A stretch of DNA of 64,000 nt from NCBI RefSeq assembly GCF_008831285.2, contig NC_045147.1:892001-956000 (forward strand), read 5' to 3'. The DNA comes from Nymphaea colorata. Its lineage: Eukaryota > Streptophyta > Magnoliopsida > Nymphaeales > Nymphaeaceae. Shown here piece by piece: positions 54,211 through 64,000 of the stretch. The notes under the pieces are model-generated. The model saw only the letters and a list, made by a program, of their open reading frames with translations. It was not told where the DNA came from and did no database searches. The translations under genes and the position numbers were made by a program. Each line of letters begins with the position of its first letter. The stretch's first letter is position 1.

Positions 54211-55825
54211 CTGGTACAGAGGTATGCGGTGGTACGTTTGGATTTGGTTTCGGATCGAAACCATATCCAAACCAAATTTATATCCGAAAAAAATGTAAAA
54301 CAGTAAAACCTAAAATCGTTCGACGACTCGACGGTCGTCTTCTTCTCTGCCTCTCTTTCTTCCTCTTCATTACGAAAGGCAACGGATGGCGACCGGCGAC
54401 GGACAACCGATGGACGGCGAGGGACGGTACCTCTGTTTCTTCGTATCCCCTTTGCCTCTGTTTCTTCTTCCACCTGATCTCTATTTCTTCATTATGCAAT
54501 GTTCATGCTAGTCTTCTTGCTATCTTCCAATTGTTATTTGCATCTTCTTCCCTTAGCTTGTTTGTCATCTCTATTTCTAATGATCTACAGTAAGATAATG
54601 TATTAGCAGAAACTCTTTATAATTTTTTTTAAATTAAAAAATTAACTTTATTGCATTAAATTTTCACCTAGTACCCAAGTGACATAGACATAGCTGTCGA
54701 AACGAAGGCATGTGACAGTACCACGGAAAGTTCTTTCACACCTCGAATGCCCATAAAGTGGAGGGAGGCCCAGTTTGTGCATCACGCTTGGGTGGTGTCC
54801 GCAGGGACGCACAGACAACGTAACGGCGAGGGAGAACATGGTGGTTCACACGATCTGGAAAGCGGTCTCGTTCATTCCATGGTAAATGTTATATTTGTCC
54901 GTTCCTCCCTATCGGACAAGCTCTACCGCGTTCCTTGACGCCTTGACGCTAAGGATGAGAACATGAGGTCGGTCTCTTCACGGGCATTTGGTGAACTGCT
55001 TATAACCGATCTTGATGTCTGAATTTTTCCTTTCTTTTTCAAAAAAGATCAATTGAATGAGTATCAGACTGACTATCAGTATGGATGTCCCAAAACCCAC
55101 ACTTACACGTGCGAAATCTAACTGTATATCTAGATACAAAATGTTTAAATTCATGACATTAAAAAAAAATATGATAGATTAGATGTATAATACAAATTTT
55201 TTTTTTTTAATATTTACTTAGGAAAAACCTCCTTCAGCTTAAAACCCCGATGTCATGCCCTTATGCATATAAAATTATGGTCCACTTGAGGGTCTGGGTG
55301 GACCTTTGATAGGTCCTTCAATTATAGTTTCACATTTATCACTGATGACAACGATCACGCAAATCTAATTTGGAATCCTTTGAATGTGAGCCACATTTCA
55401 CTATGTCCCTTTGAGGTAAAAGATCTAAAAATTAGCTTTCTTGACACATAAAATTGCATCCCAAACATCGGCTTCACATTTTACTTCTTTGTAAAATTTT
55501 CCTACATTTTAAATATTGGAAAACACAGAGGGACCAGAGAAGGAGACATGAGAGGAAGGTCCTTTTTCAGATACATACAGGTCTCCTTTGTGAATGATAA
55601 CAAAAACAAATTGGCGGCACCGTGCAGTACTATTGGCTTTTTGTTTGGTTCGGCCAAGCACGTCCTGGGCCGTATCCACAGGCCTTTGGTTGGTAATAAA
55701 AACCAGGTAAGTCCTTTCGTCCACCCACCCCGAATTAAATAACCTGGCTTTGACCACTCGTGGGCACAAAATGTTTTGCAAGTCAAGATGCCCATCACTC
55801 TTAGCCGCAATGGCCGAGCCGACTG

Positions 55826-55845
55826 GTGTGGGCAATTGCCCACAC
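55826..55845. repeat. 20-bp perfect palindrome GTGTGGGCAATTGCCCACAC
   Basis: It is a perfect inverted repeat without spacer. The inner 18 bp recurs at 58658-58675. Both are close to GGCTCC(A/G)CC sequence. Such sequences fit internal or end regions of a plant DNA-transposon family, but no boundaries could be fixed. Confidence 0.8.
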
Positions 55846-58657
55846 TAACTTCTCAATTTTCTTTTATTTTTTCATTAAGATCGTTTAATATTTACTTTGT
55901 TATACATGTAAGTGTCCCTTAAAGTATGAAAACTTGTGAATCAGTGCCCCTTCAGAAAATTTTTCTGGCTCCACCACAGCTTAGGAGCACTAAATTCAAA
56001 GAATCAAACATGGGTGCACGCCTTTCATGTTTAGATGGTCGAATTGACGATCACAATTTCTACAATGTATACATCTTCATTTTAAGAAGGATCGAAAGTT
56101 AGGGTTTACAGGTCATGTTAGAAGGGGATCCAATATATTTGAAAATGATAATACCCTCAAGCCAGACTGGCCCCATTTAAAATGGGAGGTGGTCATGGGG
56201 CACTTAATGCTCGAGGGCACACACATATACACATGCATACATACATGTACATACATCCTTATTTTGATTTTACCTCTCCCTTTATGAGGATTGGCAAGTA
56301 GGTCTTGAAACCATTATGAGGGTGACGGTCTCGCTTTTTTTGTACAAAAGGAGCTTGACAAGCTGAATATCAGCTAGCGATTGGTTTGCTTCAATTCATA
56401 TAAATTCCTAACTAGTAACTAACGATGTCTAACTAAGGTATATCATTCAATATATGCAAAAGTAACTTGTAGCAGTATTTTGATGTGCAAACATTTAATT
56501 TCAGACTATGAATCTCAGTCTAAGCGAATTAAATCGAGCATGGCTCCATAAGATTTGGAGTTCCAAGCTTTACTACTTTTGGCCTGGATACAAGTTATCT
56601 TCCATGAAAGAAGCGGCTTGAAGCGTAGCTCACTTTGTAACACTACATTAATTTTATGAGCAAGGGCATGAATAGCTTGTTTGTCTAATCTTCATAAATT
56701 AAACAAATTAAGCTCAAACATGCCAGCGCTTAGTCCGTTGGAGGTCCAGCATGGTGGCGTCGGTCTTCAATTTTTGTGAGCTTCAACTCTCTACACAAGC
56801 AGAAGCATGTAACCCACAGAGTGGAGATATTAAACATGAAGTCGAAATGACCAAGTCTCTGGACCCGGGTGCAGTTTGTTCTACGTAATAAAATCAAACA
56901 TGTTAGGGCAAAATCTATTTGGTGGTTCGTGAGTGGAGGGGCCACCTCCTGCCCTCCGGTTCTCAGGGTTCACGGTTGCTTTGTGATTGGGACCTCTGTG
57001 GTTTTGTGGTACAATTTTCAGTTCGAGTGTTGCGTATGTCATTATCTAAAATCTATGAGAATAACACCCAAGAGAATCTAACTGAGGACACGTTATCAGT
57101 GCGACAGAAAAAATTCTTTTGTTAATTTTCTCAATGTTAAAAAGGTCTTTAAACTAGTAGTGACTGGGCAGGTGGATAGAGCCCTTTTCAGCTGCTTAAC
57201 TAAACTTTGATGAGATTATGTTTTTCTTTTTACAAGAATTATCAATAATTTAATTTTTGATATTTTATGTTCAAAGTACTTATTTCTTTATCTTTCTAGC
57301 TAGTTCAAATGTTACCACTTTAAATGTGCTTCATCGCAACGAATTAAAACATGGCCAAGAACCCCTAAGGAATGGACGGTATTGGAACTACTATTTTTCT
57401 CAAAAAGTGAATTTCTAGATTTTTATTTTTTATTGTTTATGATTTTTGGGGTTGGAATCGGATAACGGGAGGTCTGTGATGGGCCGGACTGGGTAACTAG
57501 ATGCCGGGGGCTCTGTTTCAAGCCCAGACCGAGTCTGACACACACCCTGCCATGCTTGGACTACTATCTCAGGAACCAGTCCTCATTCCCCAGAAATTGA
57601 CGCAATAATGTCCAGCGAAACCGCCAAAGATCCAGAATATCTTGGATTTTCGGAAATGTGGACCACTAGCGGTTAGCGAATAGTTGTGGAGAGCTGCTTG
57701 TTTCTTGCGCCAACCTGCATCCCAAATGGTCGACGATTCTGGTTTTGAGAATGTCCAATAATGCGATAAGGTGGTATGTGCTTTTTCATGGCGAAGAAGA
57801 TAAATTGGGATATTGTGGTCCTGGTTCAAACATAATGCAGCCTAGCTAGCTTAGTTTCCGGATATATACATACTCTTCTTGTTTGATTGGTTCATCATAA
57901 ATTGGCACAACAGGAAGCACCAAGATTTCAATGAGAAGGATAGAGGCTGTTAAATGGGTCTTGCACAACGTGATCCGAAACAGATCCAAGTCTGGTAGGA
58001 TCTTCATTTAGTACAAGAAAGGAAGGTCTAATTACTTGTTCGGTTCGGACACTATTGGGCCGGACTGATATATAAGCTAGCTTTTGTTCGGTTTGGGAAA
58101 CTGTATACAAATCCTGAGTCTACTGACAATTGATCCTAGTTCTGATTAAGGTTCAAAACTTAAGTTTCCATTTCAAAATCATAAGTTTATTTTTGTTTTT
58201 TGTTTTCTTAAATGAAAGAGAACTGATAGGATGTGGATTTGGATCCGGCAGAAGGTTCTCTACTTGAACTTCGTTAGCAGGGGTCGAGCCCCTTGACTGT
58301 CCATATGGTATGCCAAGTAAGAACTAAATATTATTTAACAAAACATGGCTAAATAACAATATTGTAGTTGTATGAATATTAAAATTCTTGGATCATGTCC
58401 TATTTTTGATAATGTGATCTTCTAAGGCATAAGCTTAAAAATGTAAATAGTTGTAAGCCGATTGGTTTTTTGGAATTCCTCTTGTGACCTTCATGTGTTC
58501 TAAGCGGATAACCAGTTCTGAAACATAAACAAAAGAAGAAAATAAAAGGAGAAATTTGATGCCTTCTACCATGGACTTGTTTAGCTGTGGGTACTCACCA
58601 TATATCGAAGGGGCAATTTTATATGTAAACACATAAAAGTTTAGGGTTAACTGACAA

Positions 58658-58675
58658 TGTGGGCAATTGCCCACA
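58658..58675. repeat. Second copy of the TGTGGGCAATTGCCCACA palindrome
   Basis: It is identical to the inner 18 bp of the palindrome at 55826 and is followed within 20 bp by GTGGCTCCGCCC. Confidence 0.8.
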
Positions 58676-61249
58676 CATGCCCATGTGGCTCCGCCCTTGG
58701 CATCAACTGGCATAAAGGGTGAAGTTCATGAAAGTTGAACCTTGACTATTCAATCTCCCATAATAGGCAAGTCGTAGGCCTACAACCGACCATTGCCACG
58801 CAGGTCTTACTGCCACAAAAGACACTCATGAACAAGTAGCAGAGGCACATATGGGGGCAGCCGTAGAAGCGCATACAGTTTTGGTTATTACTTATTCCTA
58901 TATTGATATCTCATGGACATTTAGTTAGGTAGATGTTGGTTGTCCCTTAAAAGTTAGAATTTGATGTATTATTGCCCCTCAACCAAAACTTTCTACGTCA
59001 GATCTTTCACTTTCCATGTGAAGTAAAGTGAGACAAGATAAAAGGACAACAGAACTCATGGAAGATAGCTGCTCAAGCAGGTGGCAAAGAGGTTGGCCTT
59101 TCCATATGAAGAACAGAAGCTGGTGTTTCAAGCAACTCACTATTTCTGTCTCCATCGCCTTCAAAAGGGGTTGATGAAGAGGGTGCAGGGCGTGATCTTT
59201 CTTCTTTCTAAGGCTCTGATGCGCAAGATGTTTTACAAAGAATACAAAGAAGAGGGTGCCATTTCTCATGTTCTCAAGTGCGCAAATTCATGTGAATTAG
59301 TCCCTTTTGCTTTTGCAACTGCTCACTGTAGCACAGAGTGGGGAGAGGGAGAGAGCAGGATGGTCGCTAATGACCACTAAAGCGCTGTCATTCTTATCCA
59401 ACATTGTCTGGTTGAGGATGAAGAACGGTCTTATCATGGTTTAGCTTTTTGCACAGGGAGTTGGCCATTAAGGTTTAATCTCAACGAAGAGGACGACCTT
59501 CTTTTCTTGCTTAGACCACTCAACCCTCTCCCTCAACACGGCTATCCTGATGAAGAGTGATAGCTCTTGGCATCATGCAGCTACTGCAGCACAAAGCAAA
59601 TTCAATAAGATCAACTGTCCATCTCAGACTGGGTCATCGAGCTACTGTTTTCAACGCAGAAACACGTCCATCCATGCGTAGGTAGCCGGTAGAGCATTGT
59701 GTCAACAAAAAGATGGCGGCTAAGCCAAGACTGATTCCCAAAAGCCTCTCTCTCTCTCTCTCATGCATGTAATAAAAATGGTAGCTGAGCCCTAGCGATT
59801 TGAAAAGTCTGCCTCCCTCTCTTTCATCTTTTTTTGTTATGAATGCTAAAGCTATGCGAACCAGGGCCTTTTTATGCCAAGAGATGAATTCAAGAGCCCT
59901 GAATTCTCTATCATTTTCAAGTTGACGTTTCAACTCAAAGGCCCCACAACAAATTTTGCTGTTTCACGATGAATAACAATGGACTGAATGATAGTCCTGA
60001 CACAGTTAACAAGCCCGCACCGGTGATGGTGAGTCTAGCAGCGCCTACAAGCATTCAGCCAATCAACCCACGTATATCAACAACGGTACTTCAATAACCC
60101 TTTGCATATATGACGAACCCTTGGAAAGCTAGAATTGAGAAAAAAAATCTTATAGTTTCTGCATGACAGCCAACATTGGATTTCAAAAGACCTTCCAACC
60201 AAAAATGTGGGCATCGATGCTAGAACCAGTTTCAGCAAGATACATAGCTAAGAGAACGCAAAAACCAGTAATAGAATTCACCATTACAAGTACATTCATC
60301 ATACTACAATGGATAATTTCATTTTCTTATAAGTTATAACAGAGGTACCAACATCTACAAGGCAGAACCGTAATGATACTCACACCAGAGGCCATGAGGC
60401 TAAATTCATGCTGACATCCCTTGTTACCAATCGTACTTCTACAATGACGACCACAGAGCAGTTTCATTCATACTCAGGAACTGAAAAAACTTGTCAGCAA
60501 TCTTCAATGCTTTTTCCTAACAGGAATTCAACTCAATCTTCTCTAGCATGCCAATATGTTATTTGACAAGCTTAAATTGCATCTAAGCATCCCTGGAGTA
60601 ATAGCACTCGAACAATTTGAGCATGTATATGGTGCAGGCTGATGCTCATGCATCATCTACATGGCTCTGGTTTCTTATTTCAATGTCATTGCAACTGCGT
60701 TTCTTCAAGACCCAAATGCTTCATTGTTCAATGGCCAGGAAAAACACACCATCACTTAGGCTCCTGGTGATGAACTTGATGCATGTAGGTTATTTGCATC
60801 CATCATTTCAACTTCACAGACTGATGCAGTTCTTGAACTTCCACTGTCTTCGAGCTCCAATGAATTGAGTCTTGATTCTCGTGCAGCAAGTAGTTCGTAT
60901 CTGGACCATTAATAACAAAATAAAAACATAGAGCAACATACCAAGATGCAACATTTACCACAGTATCGCCATTAAGGCAGACTGTCAGTTAAAGAACTCC
61001 AAATGCAAGAAATATTTGTTCGCTTCAAATTGAACTCAAAGGCCGGCCCATCCCACCAAAAAATGAATCCAGATACCTCAAAACCATGCTTAATAAGTTT
61101 TTAACCTTCATACTTAAGCAAAACAAAGGGTTATGTCACAGACTTATCAAACTACAATCACCAACCTGTCAACTGCACCTGACATTAACTCAACGTTGAC
61201 TCATTGATGTCATTAGATGTGTCATAAACTTAAAAGACTTGTAGAAGTT

Positions 61250-61650
61250 TTCCGTGACCCCTAAGTCCTTCATGGGCAGCACTGATTCACTCCATGGAAA
61301 AATATTCAGCGCAAATCCGACGAAACTTCTCCTGGCTGACCATTATTCCTGACTGAGCCTCAAAACTTTGAAGGATAGAATTTATGCCTTGCAGCCATAG
61401 TCCTCAATTTTGCTAAGTAAATGATCATCATCGACATATGGTAGTCATTCTGAATCTAGGGATCTTGAGGGGAACAATAAGATCGAGACCCATGACCAAA
61501 GGCCAAGATAAAACTTCCATGATGGTTAGAAACAAATCCAGGGATAAAGAATCCCCTTGCCAAATGCCCCATGAGCTGCAGAAGTCAACTCCTACTCCAT
61601 TGATAACGACTCTAGGAGAAAACCAATTCCATACAAGTCAAACTGTTATT
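61250..61650 (-). mobile_element. LINE (non-LTR) reverse-transcriptase relic
   Basis: The minus-strand translation reads VVINGVGVDFCSSWGIWQGDS, then LSLDLFLTIMEVLSWPL. It matches the LINE RT block normally written INGxPxGFFxSSRGLRQGDPLSPxLFVLxMEVLS. After a gap with stops it gives LQGINSILQSFEAQSG followed by IMVSQEKF, the segment that normally follows the FADD catalytic motif; FADD itself is not recognisable. No ends, poly(A) tail or ORF1 were found. Confidence 0.7.
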
Positions 61651-62732
61651 GTTCCAGTCCTCATGGCAACCCAAATGTAATAGGGCACTAAACAAAAAAG
61701 AAAAAAAATTACTTAGCTGGTTATATTCCTTGTTCAAGTACAAATTAAGCAGATGGCTACAGAATAGAGAACCAGTTTCATGGTACTAGTAATCAAAATT
61801 TGGATGAAACAGCCTGGAAGGTCAGTCCGTTGATTATTGAAAATGGTTTGGCTAAAAATCCCAGACATTTCCTTGATCTTACAAAGAACATCACATCGAC
61901 CTATACGCCTGAACCGGGTAAATCTTGAGGTCCCTCGCACCTTGGAAGTTAGCACTTAGCACGAGGCACATTCAATCTATGCTACACCTTTCCAAAAGCA
62001 AAACACCTGTCACAGCATTAACTCATCCCTGACCGCATTCAACCAATACACCTGATAAAGCTTTGCTGTGAAACTCTGAGAGCACAGGGTCTTGTTACTG
62101 GTGATATTTTATATTTCATCTGGGGATACATCCACCAGCAACTTTCCGCTTTTTTCTGCTGAAACCACCAAAAGTACCCTTGCTAAGATGTCTCAGGATC
62201 AGGTCTGGATTCAGATCCGATTTGGATCTTAATCCAGAAGAGTTGTATGTTATGTCCTACTGTAGTTATCAGTACCTATTAGGAATATAATTGTCCTCCG
62301 TAATTTGTAATGAAATACAATTAGGTCATGGACTGCACATGAGGGAATGTGACTGCAGCAGCATCTATCTCTTTTCCTTCCATTTTTCTCTCCCTGTTTT
62401 TTGTTCAAGTCTGCTTCTAGTTTTAGCATGATTTGTCAGATTTCTTTCATGGTGTCAGACTGGTATTAAGATCCCAGAGCTGCAGTTTCCTCTAAAAAAT
62501 TGTATTTTCAAGTTTCAACATATTGTATGTTTTCCAATTCTTCATTTCTGATTTCCTCTCGCTTTTTAATCTTTTCTTGTCCTACCTTTCTGCATTGTTG
62601 AATCTTTTTCCTTTTTTTCTTCTCCTTCTTCTTTTCATCTTTATTCCCTCTCCCTGTCTTGTCACATATATTCTTTACTCTGATCCGATCCTTTCGTATT
62701 CCTTCACCTGTGTTCATGTGTTATTTTCTCTG
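61651..62732. other. Transposon-derived intergenic DNA; possible LTR and primer-binding site
   Basis: Around 62440-62480, TTTCATGGTGTCAGACTGG resembles an LTR 3' end (TTTCA) followed by a tRNA-Met-type primer-binding site (usual form TGGTATCAGAGC). This suggests a plus-strand LTR fragment at about 62170-62449. No internal coding region follows, so the assignment is tentative. Confidence 0.35.
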
Positions 62733-63014
62733 TTAACGTGAAATACAGATCCGGTCCTCATATCGCTTTCTTTGATCTCAATGGATCTTGTGAGAAAAGA
62801 GAGAAAGATTCAGAAAATGAATCACTTGTATATGTGCTATTGATCATACAAGGTATTTATAGAGTACAAGAGGGATGACGTTACAACAAATAAGGCAAGA
62901 AATAAAATCGTAGAATCAGATCCCAAATTGATTGTGATTGATACGATTTTATTTCTTGCAGAGATGATTTCGTAATTCAAGCTCTTTCCTAATTCAAATT
63001 CTTTCCTTAACAGT
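62733..63014 (-). repeat. Copia 3' LTR (282 bp)
   Basis: In element orientation it starts TGTTAAGGAAAG immediately after a purine tract (GCGGGAGAC) and ends CACGTTAACA, giving the matched termini TGTTAA/TTAACA. TCTATAAATACC near 62860 is a TATA-box candidate. The LTR overlaps the last codons of pol by about 20 bp. The partner LTR lies outside the window, so no target duplication can be checked. Confidence 0.8.
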
Positions 63015-63968
63015 CTCCCGCAAACTGAACGGCGGCTCCACGATGTTGAGGTTGTTTCTAAAATCTGTGAACACCATTCCTCCTGGAGCTTTCGTCATTC
63101 CATCCGCTAATTGCTCTTTAGTACGAGTGAAATTCACTTGGATCTCTCTTTTGTTGACATGATCTCTAACGAAATGAAAATCAATTTCAACATGCTTGGT
63201 GCGAGCATGAAACATGGGGTTTGAGGCTAAGTATACAGCTCCTATATTATCACACCATAAAGTTGGTGCATCTGATAATGGAAACCGTAGCTCTTTCAGG
63301 AGAGATTTTAACCATAGTATTTCTGCAGCAGCACATGCTAGAGACTTGTACTCAGCTTCAGTGCTAGACCGAGCAACTGTTCTTTGTTTTCTAGAAGCCC
63401 ATGAGACAACATTATTGCCTAGGAGAGCAACAAAACCTCCGGTCGATTTTCGATCTTTTGGACTGCCAGCCCAGTCTACATCAGCAAAGATACTCAACTG
63501 CAAAGATGATGATCGAGTCAAGCGAAGGGCATAATGACTGGTTCCTTTTAAATACCGAAGTATTCTTTTGACCATCGTCCAATGAATAGTCTTTGGAGAG
63601 TGCATGAATTGACAAACGCGATTTACAGCAAATGCAATTTCTGGACGTGTGAGAGTAACATATTGTAATGCGCCTATTATACTTCGATACATCGTGGGAT
63701 CCCAAAATAAATCCTCAATGGCGGATTTAGTGACCACCATGGGGGATGTTGTGGGTTTGGCACTGTCCATTTGAGCTTTGTGAAGAATGTCAGTAATGTA
63801 ACGACGTTGACTCAGATATATCTCCCCAAGCCTTCGCTTGACTTCAATACTTAGAAAATAAGTAAGGGGACCAAGATCCTTTACCGAGAATGCAGAGCCA
63901 AGTTGTTTAATAATATGAGAAACAAGAGCCGGCGCAGATCCAGTGATGATCAAATCATCGACGTACAC
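62994..63968 (-). CDS. Ty1/copia polyprotein, end of reverse transcriptase and RNase H
   Basis: This is an uninterrupted frame of 324 codons, reading in from the right window edge on the minus strand. It opens at the RT catalytic motif YVDDLIITG. DLGPLTYFLSIEV, LSQRRYITDIL, YRSIIGALQYVTLTRPEIAFAVN and WTMVKRILRYLKGT follow, and then RNase H: FADVDWAGSPKDRKSTGG, VVSWASRKQRTVARSSTEAEY, LWCDNIGA and HARTKHVEIDFHFVRD. The frame has no lesions, and the LTR ends are clean, so this element is far younger than the other copia remains here. Gag, protease, integrase and most of RT lie beyond the window. One substitution, DADWAG to DVDWAG, changes a residue next to an RNase H acidic position. Confidence 0.95.
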   Translation of the reverse strand: MYVDDLIITGSAPALVSHIIKQLGSAFSVKDLGPLTYFLSIEVKRRLGEIYLSQRRYITDILHKAQMDSAKPTTSPMVVTKSAIEDLFWDPTMYRSIIGALQYVTLTRPEIAFAVNRVCQFMHSPKTIHWTMVKRILRYLKGTSHYALRLTRSSSLQLSIFADVDWAGSPKDRKSTGGFVALLGNNVVSWASRKQRTVARSSTEAEYKSLACAAAEILWLKSLLKELRFPLSDAPTLWCDNIGAVYLASNPMFHARTKHVEIDFHFVRDHVNKREIQVNFTRTKEQLADGMTKAPGGMVFTDFRNNLNIVEPPFSLRETVKERI

Positions 63969-64000
63969 ATAAAGAAATATGTGATTGCCGTCGCGAGAGT

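Larger units (their letters stand above)
54211..61249. other. Accessory intergenic DNA, no confident gene
   Basis: I recognise no intact gene in these 7 kb. Visible items are two related palindromes near 55826 and 58658, a block shared between about 55910-55980 and 58940-59000 (GTCCCTTAAA... and ...GCCCCT.. words), and scattered open frames of about 100 codons without motifs (59081-59380, 59634-59933, 54162-54593). A frame around 60700-60905 ends in SSSSNELSLDSRAASSSYLDH and could be a decayed terminal exon. The organisation suggests old transposon debris. Confidence 0.4.

Noticed and set aside
59081-59933. Opposing frames of about 100 codons as possible genes
   Set aside because: There are no motifs, splice context or recognised homologues, and a CT microsatellite is embedded.

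Overview
This is nuclear DNA of a flowering plant. The genes are intron-rich with GT..AG junctions, and they belong to plant families: a cytosolic 60S ribosomal protein L5 gene with a telo-box, a B3-domain gene and an NPH3-domain fragment. The background is AT-rich and holds Ty1/copia, LINE and hAT-type non-autonomous elements. The species cannot be named from the sequence alone.

The dominant feature is one very large inverted repeat. The right arm runs from 25487 to at least 52236. Its reverse complement lies on the left as two blocks: 1-10531 (mirror of 41709-52236) and 10632-19183 (mirror of 25487-34041). A run of exactly 100 N separates the two blocks and sits where the mirror of 34042-41708 should be. 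That missing 7.67 kb carries nearly all of the intact RPL5 gene. The arms are almost identical, with rare SNPs and single-base differences in homopolymers and AT tracts. The likeliest explanation is two haplotypes, or a duplicated locus, assembled head to head across a gap. A genuine recent palindrome is the alternative.

The 6.3-kb spacer between the arms (19184-25486) holds a copia element truncated at both ends. A 3.4-kb GC-rich segment is nested inside it, and the spacer ends with an inverted fragment of RPL5 (part of exon 4 to intron 6) fused to the right arm at a 5-bp microhomology.

Right arm, left to right: an old copia relic (27330-29855, minus); a B3-domain gene (31136-33828, minus, intact as far as it can be followed); a 728-bp hAT-type MITE with a perfect 8-bp target duplication (35121-35848); intact nine-exon RPL5 (36479-41698, plus, 297 aa); the last two exons of an NPH3-family gene (42521-43451, plus); a 290-bp MITE next to a tRNA-Met(CAT)-like gene with an intron (44551-45043); and a decayed plant gene of unknown function (46710-50119, minus). 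The left arm mirrors all of this except RPL5. Its B3 copy carries an extra frameshift.

The single-copy right flank (52237-64000) is accessory DNA. It holds a 701-bp hAT-type MITE built around a 30-bp GC-rich minisatellite, a partial duplication of that element beside a diverged copy of the RPL5 promoter and first exon, a LINE reverse-transcriptase relic, and the 3' part of a copia element (RT end, RNase H and 3' LTR) that runs off the right edge. Apart from RPL5, B3 and possibly the tRNA, the window consists of gene fragments and transposon remains.
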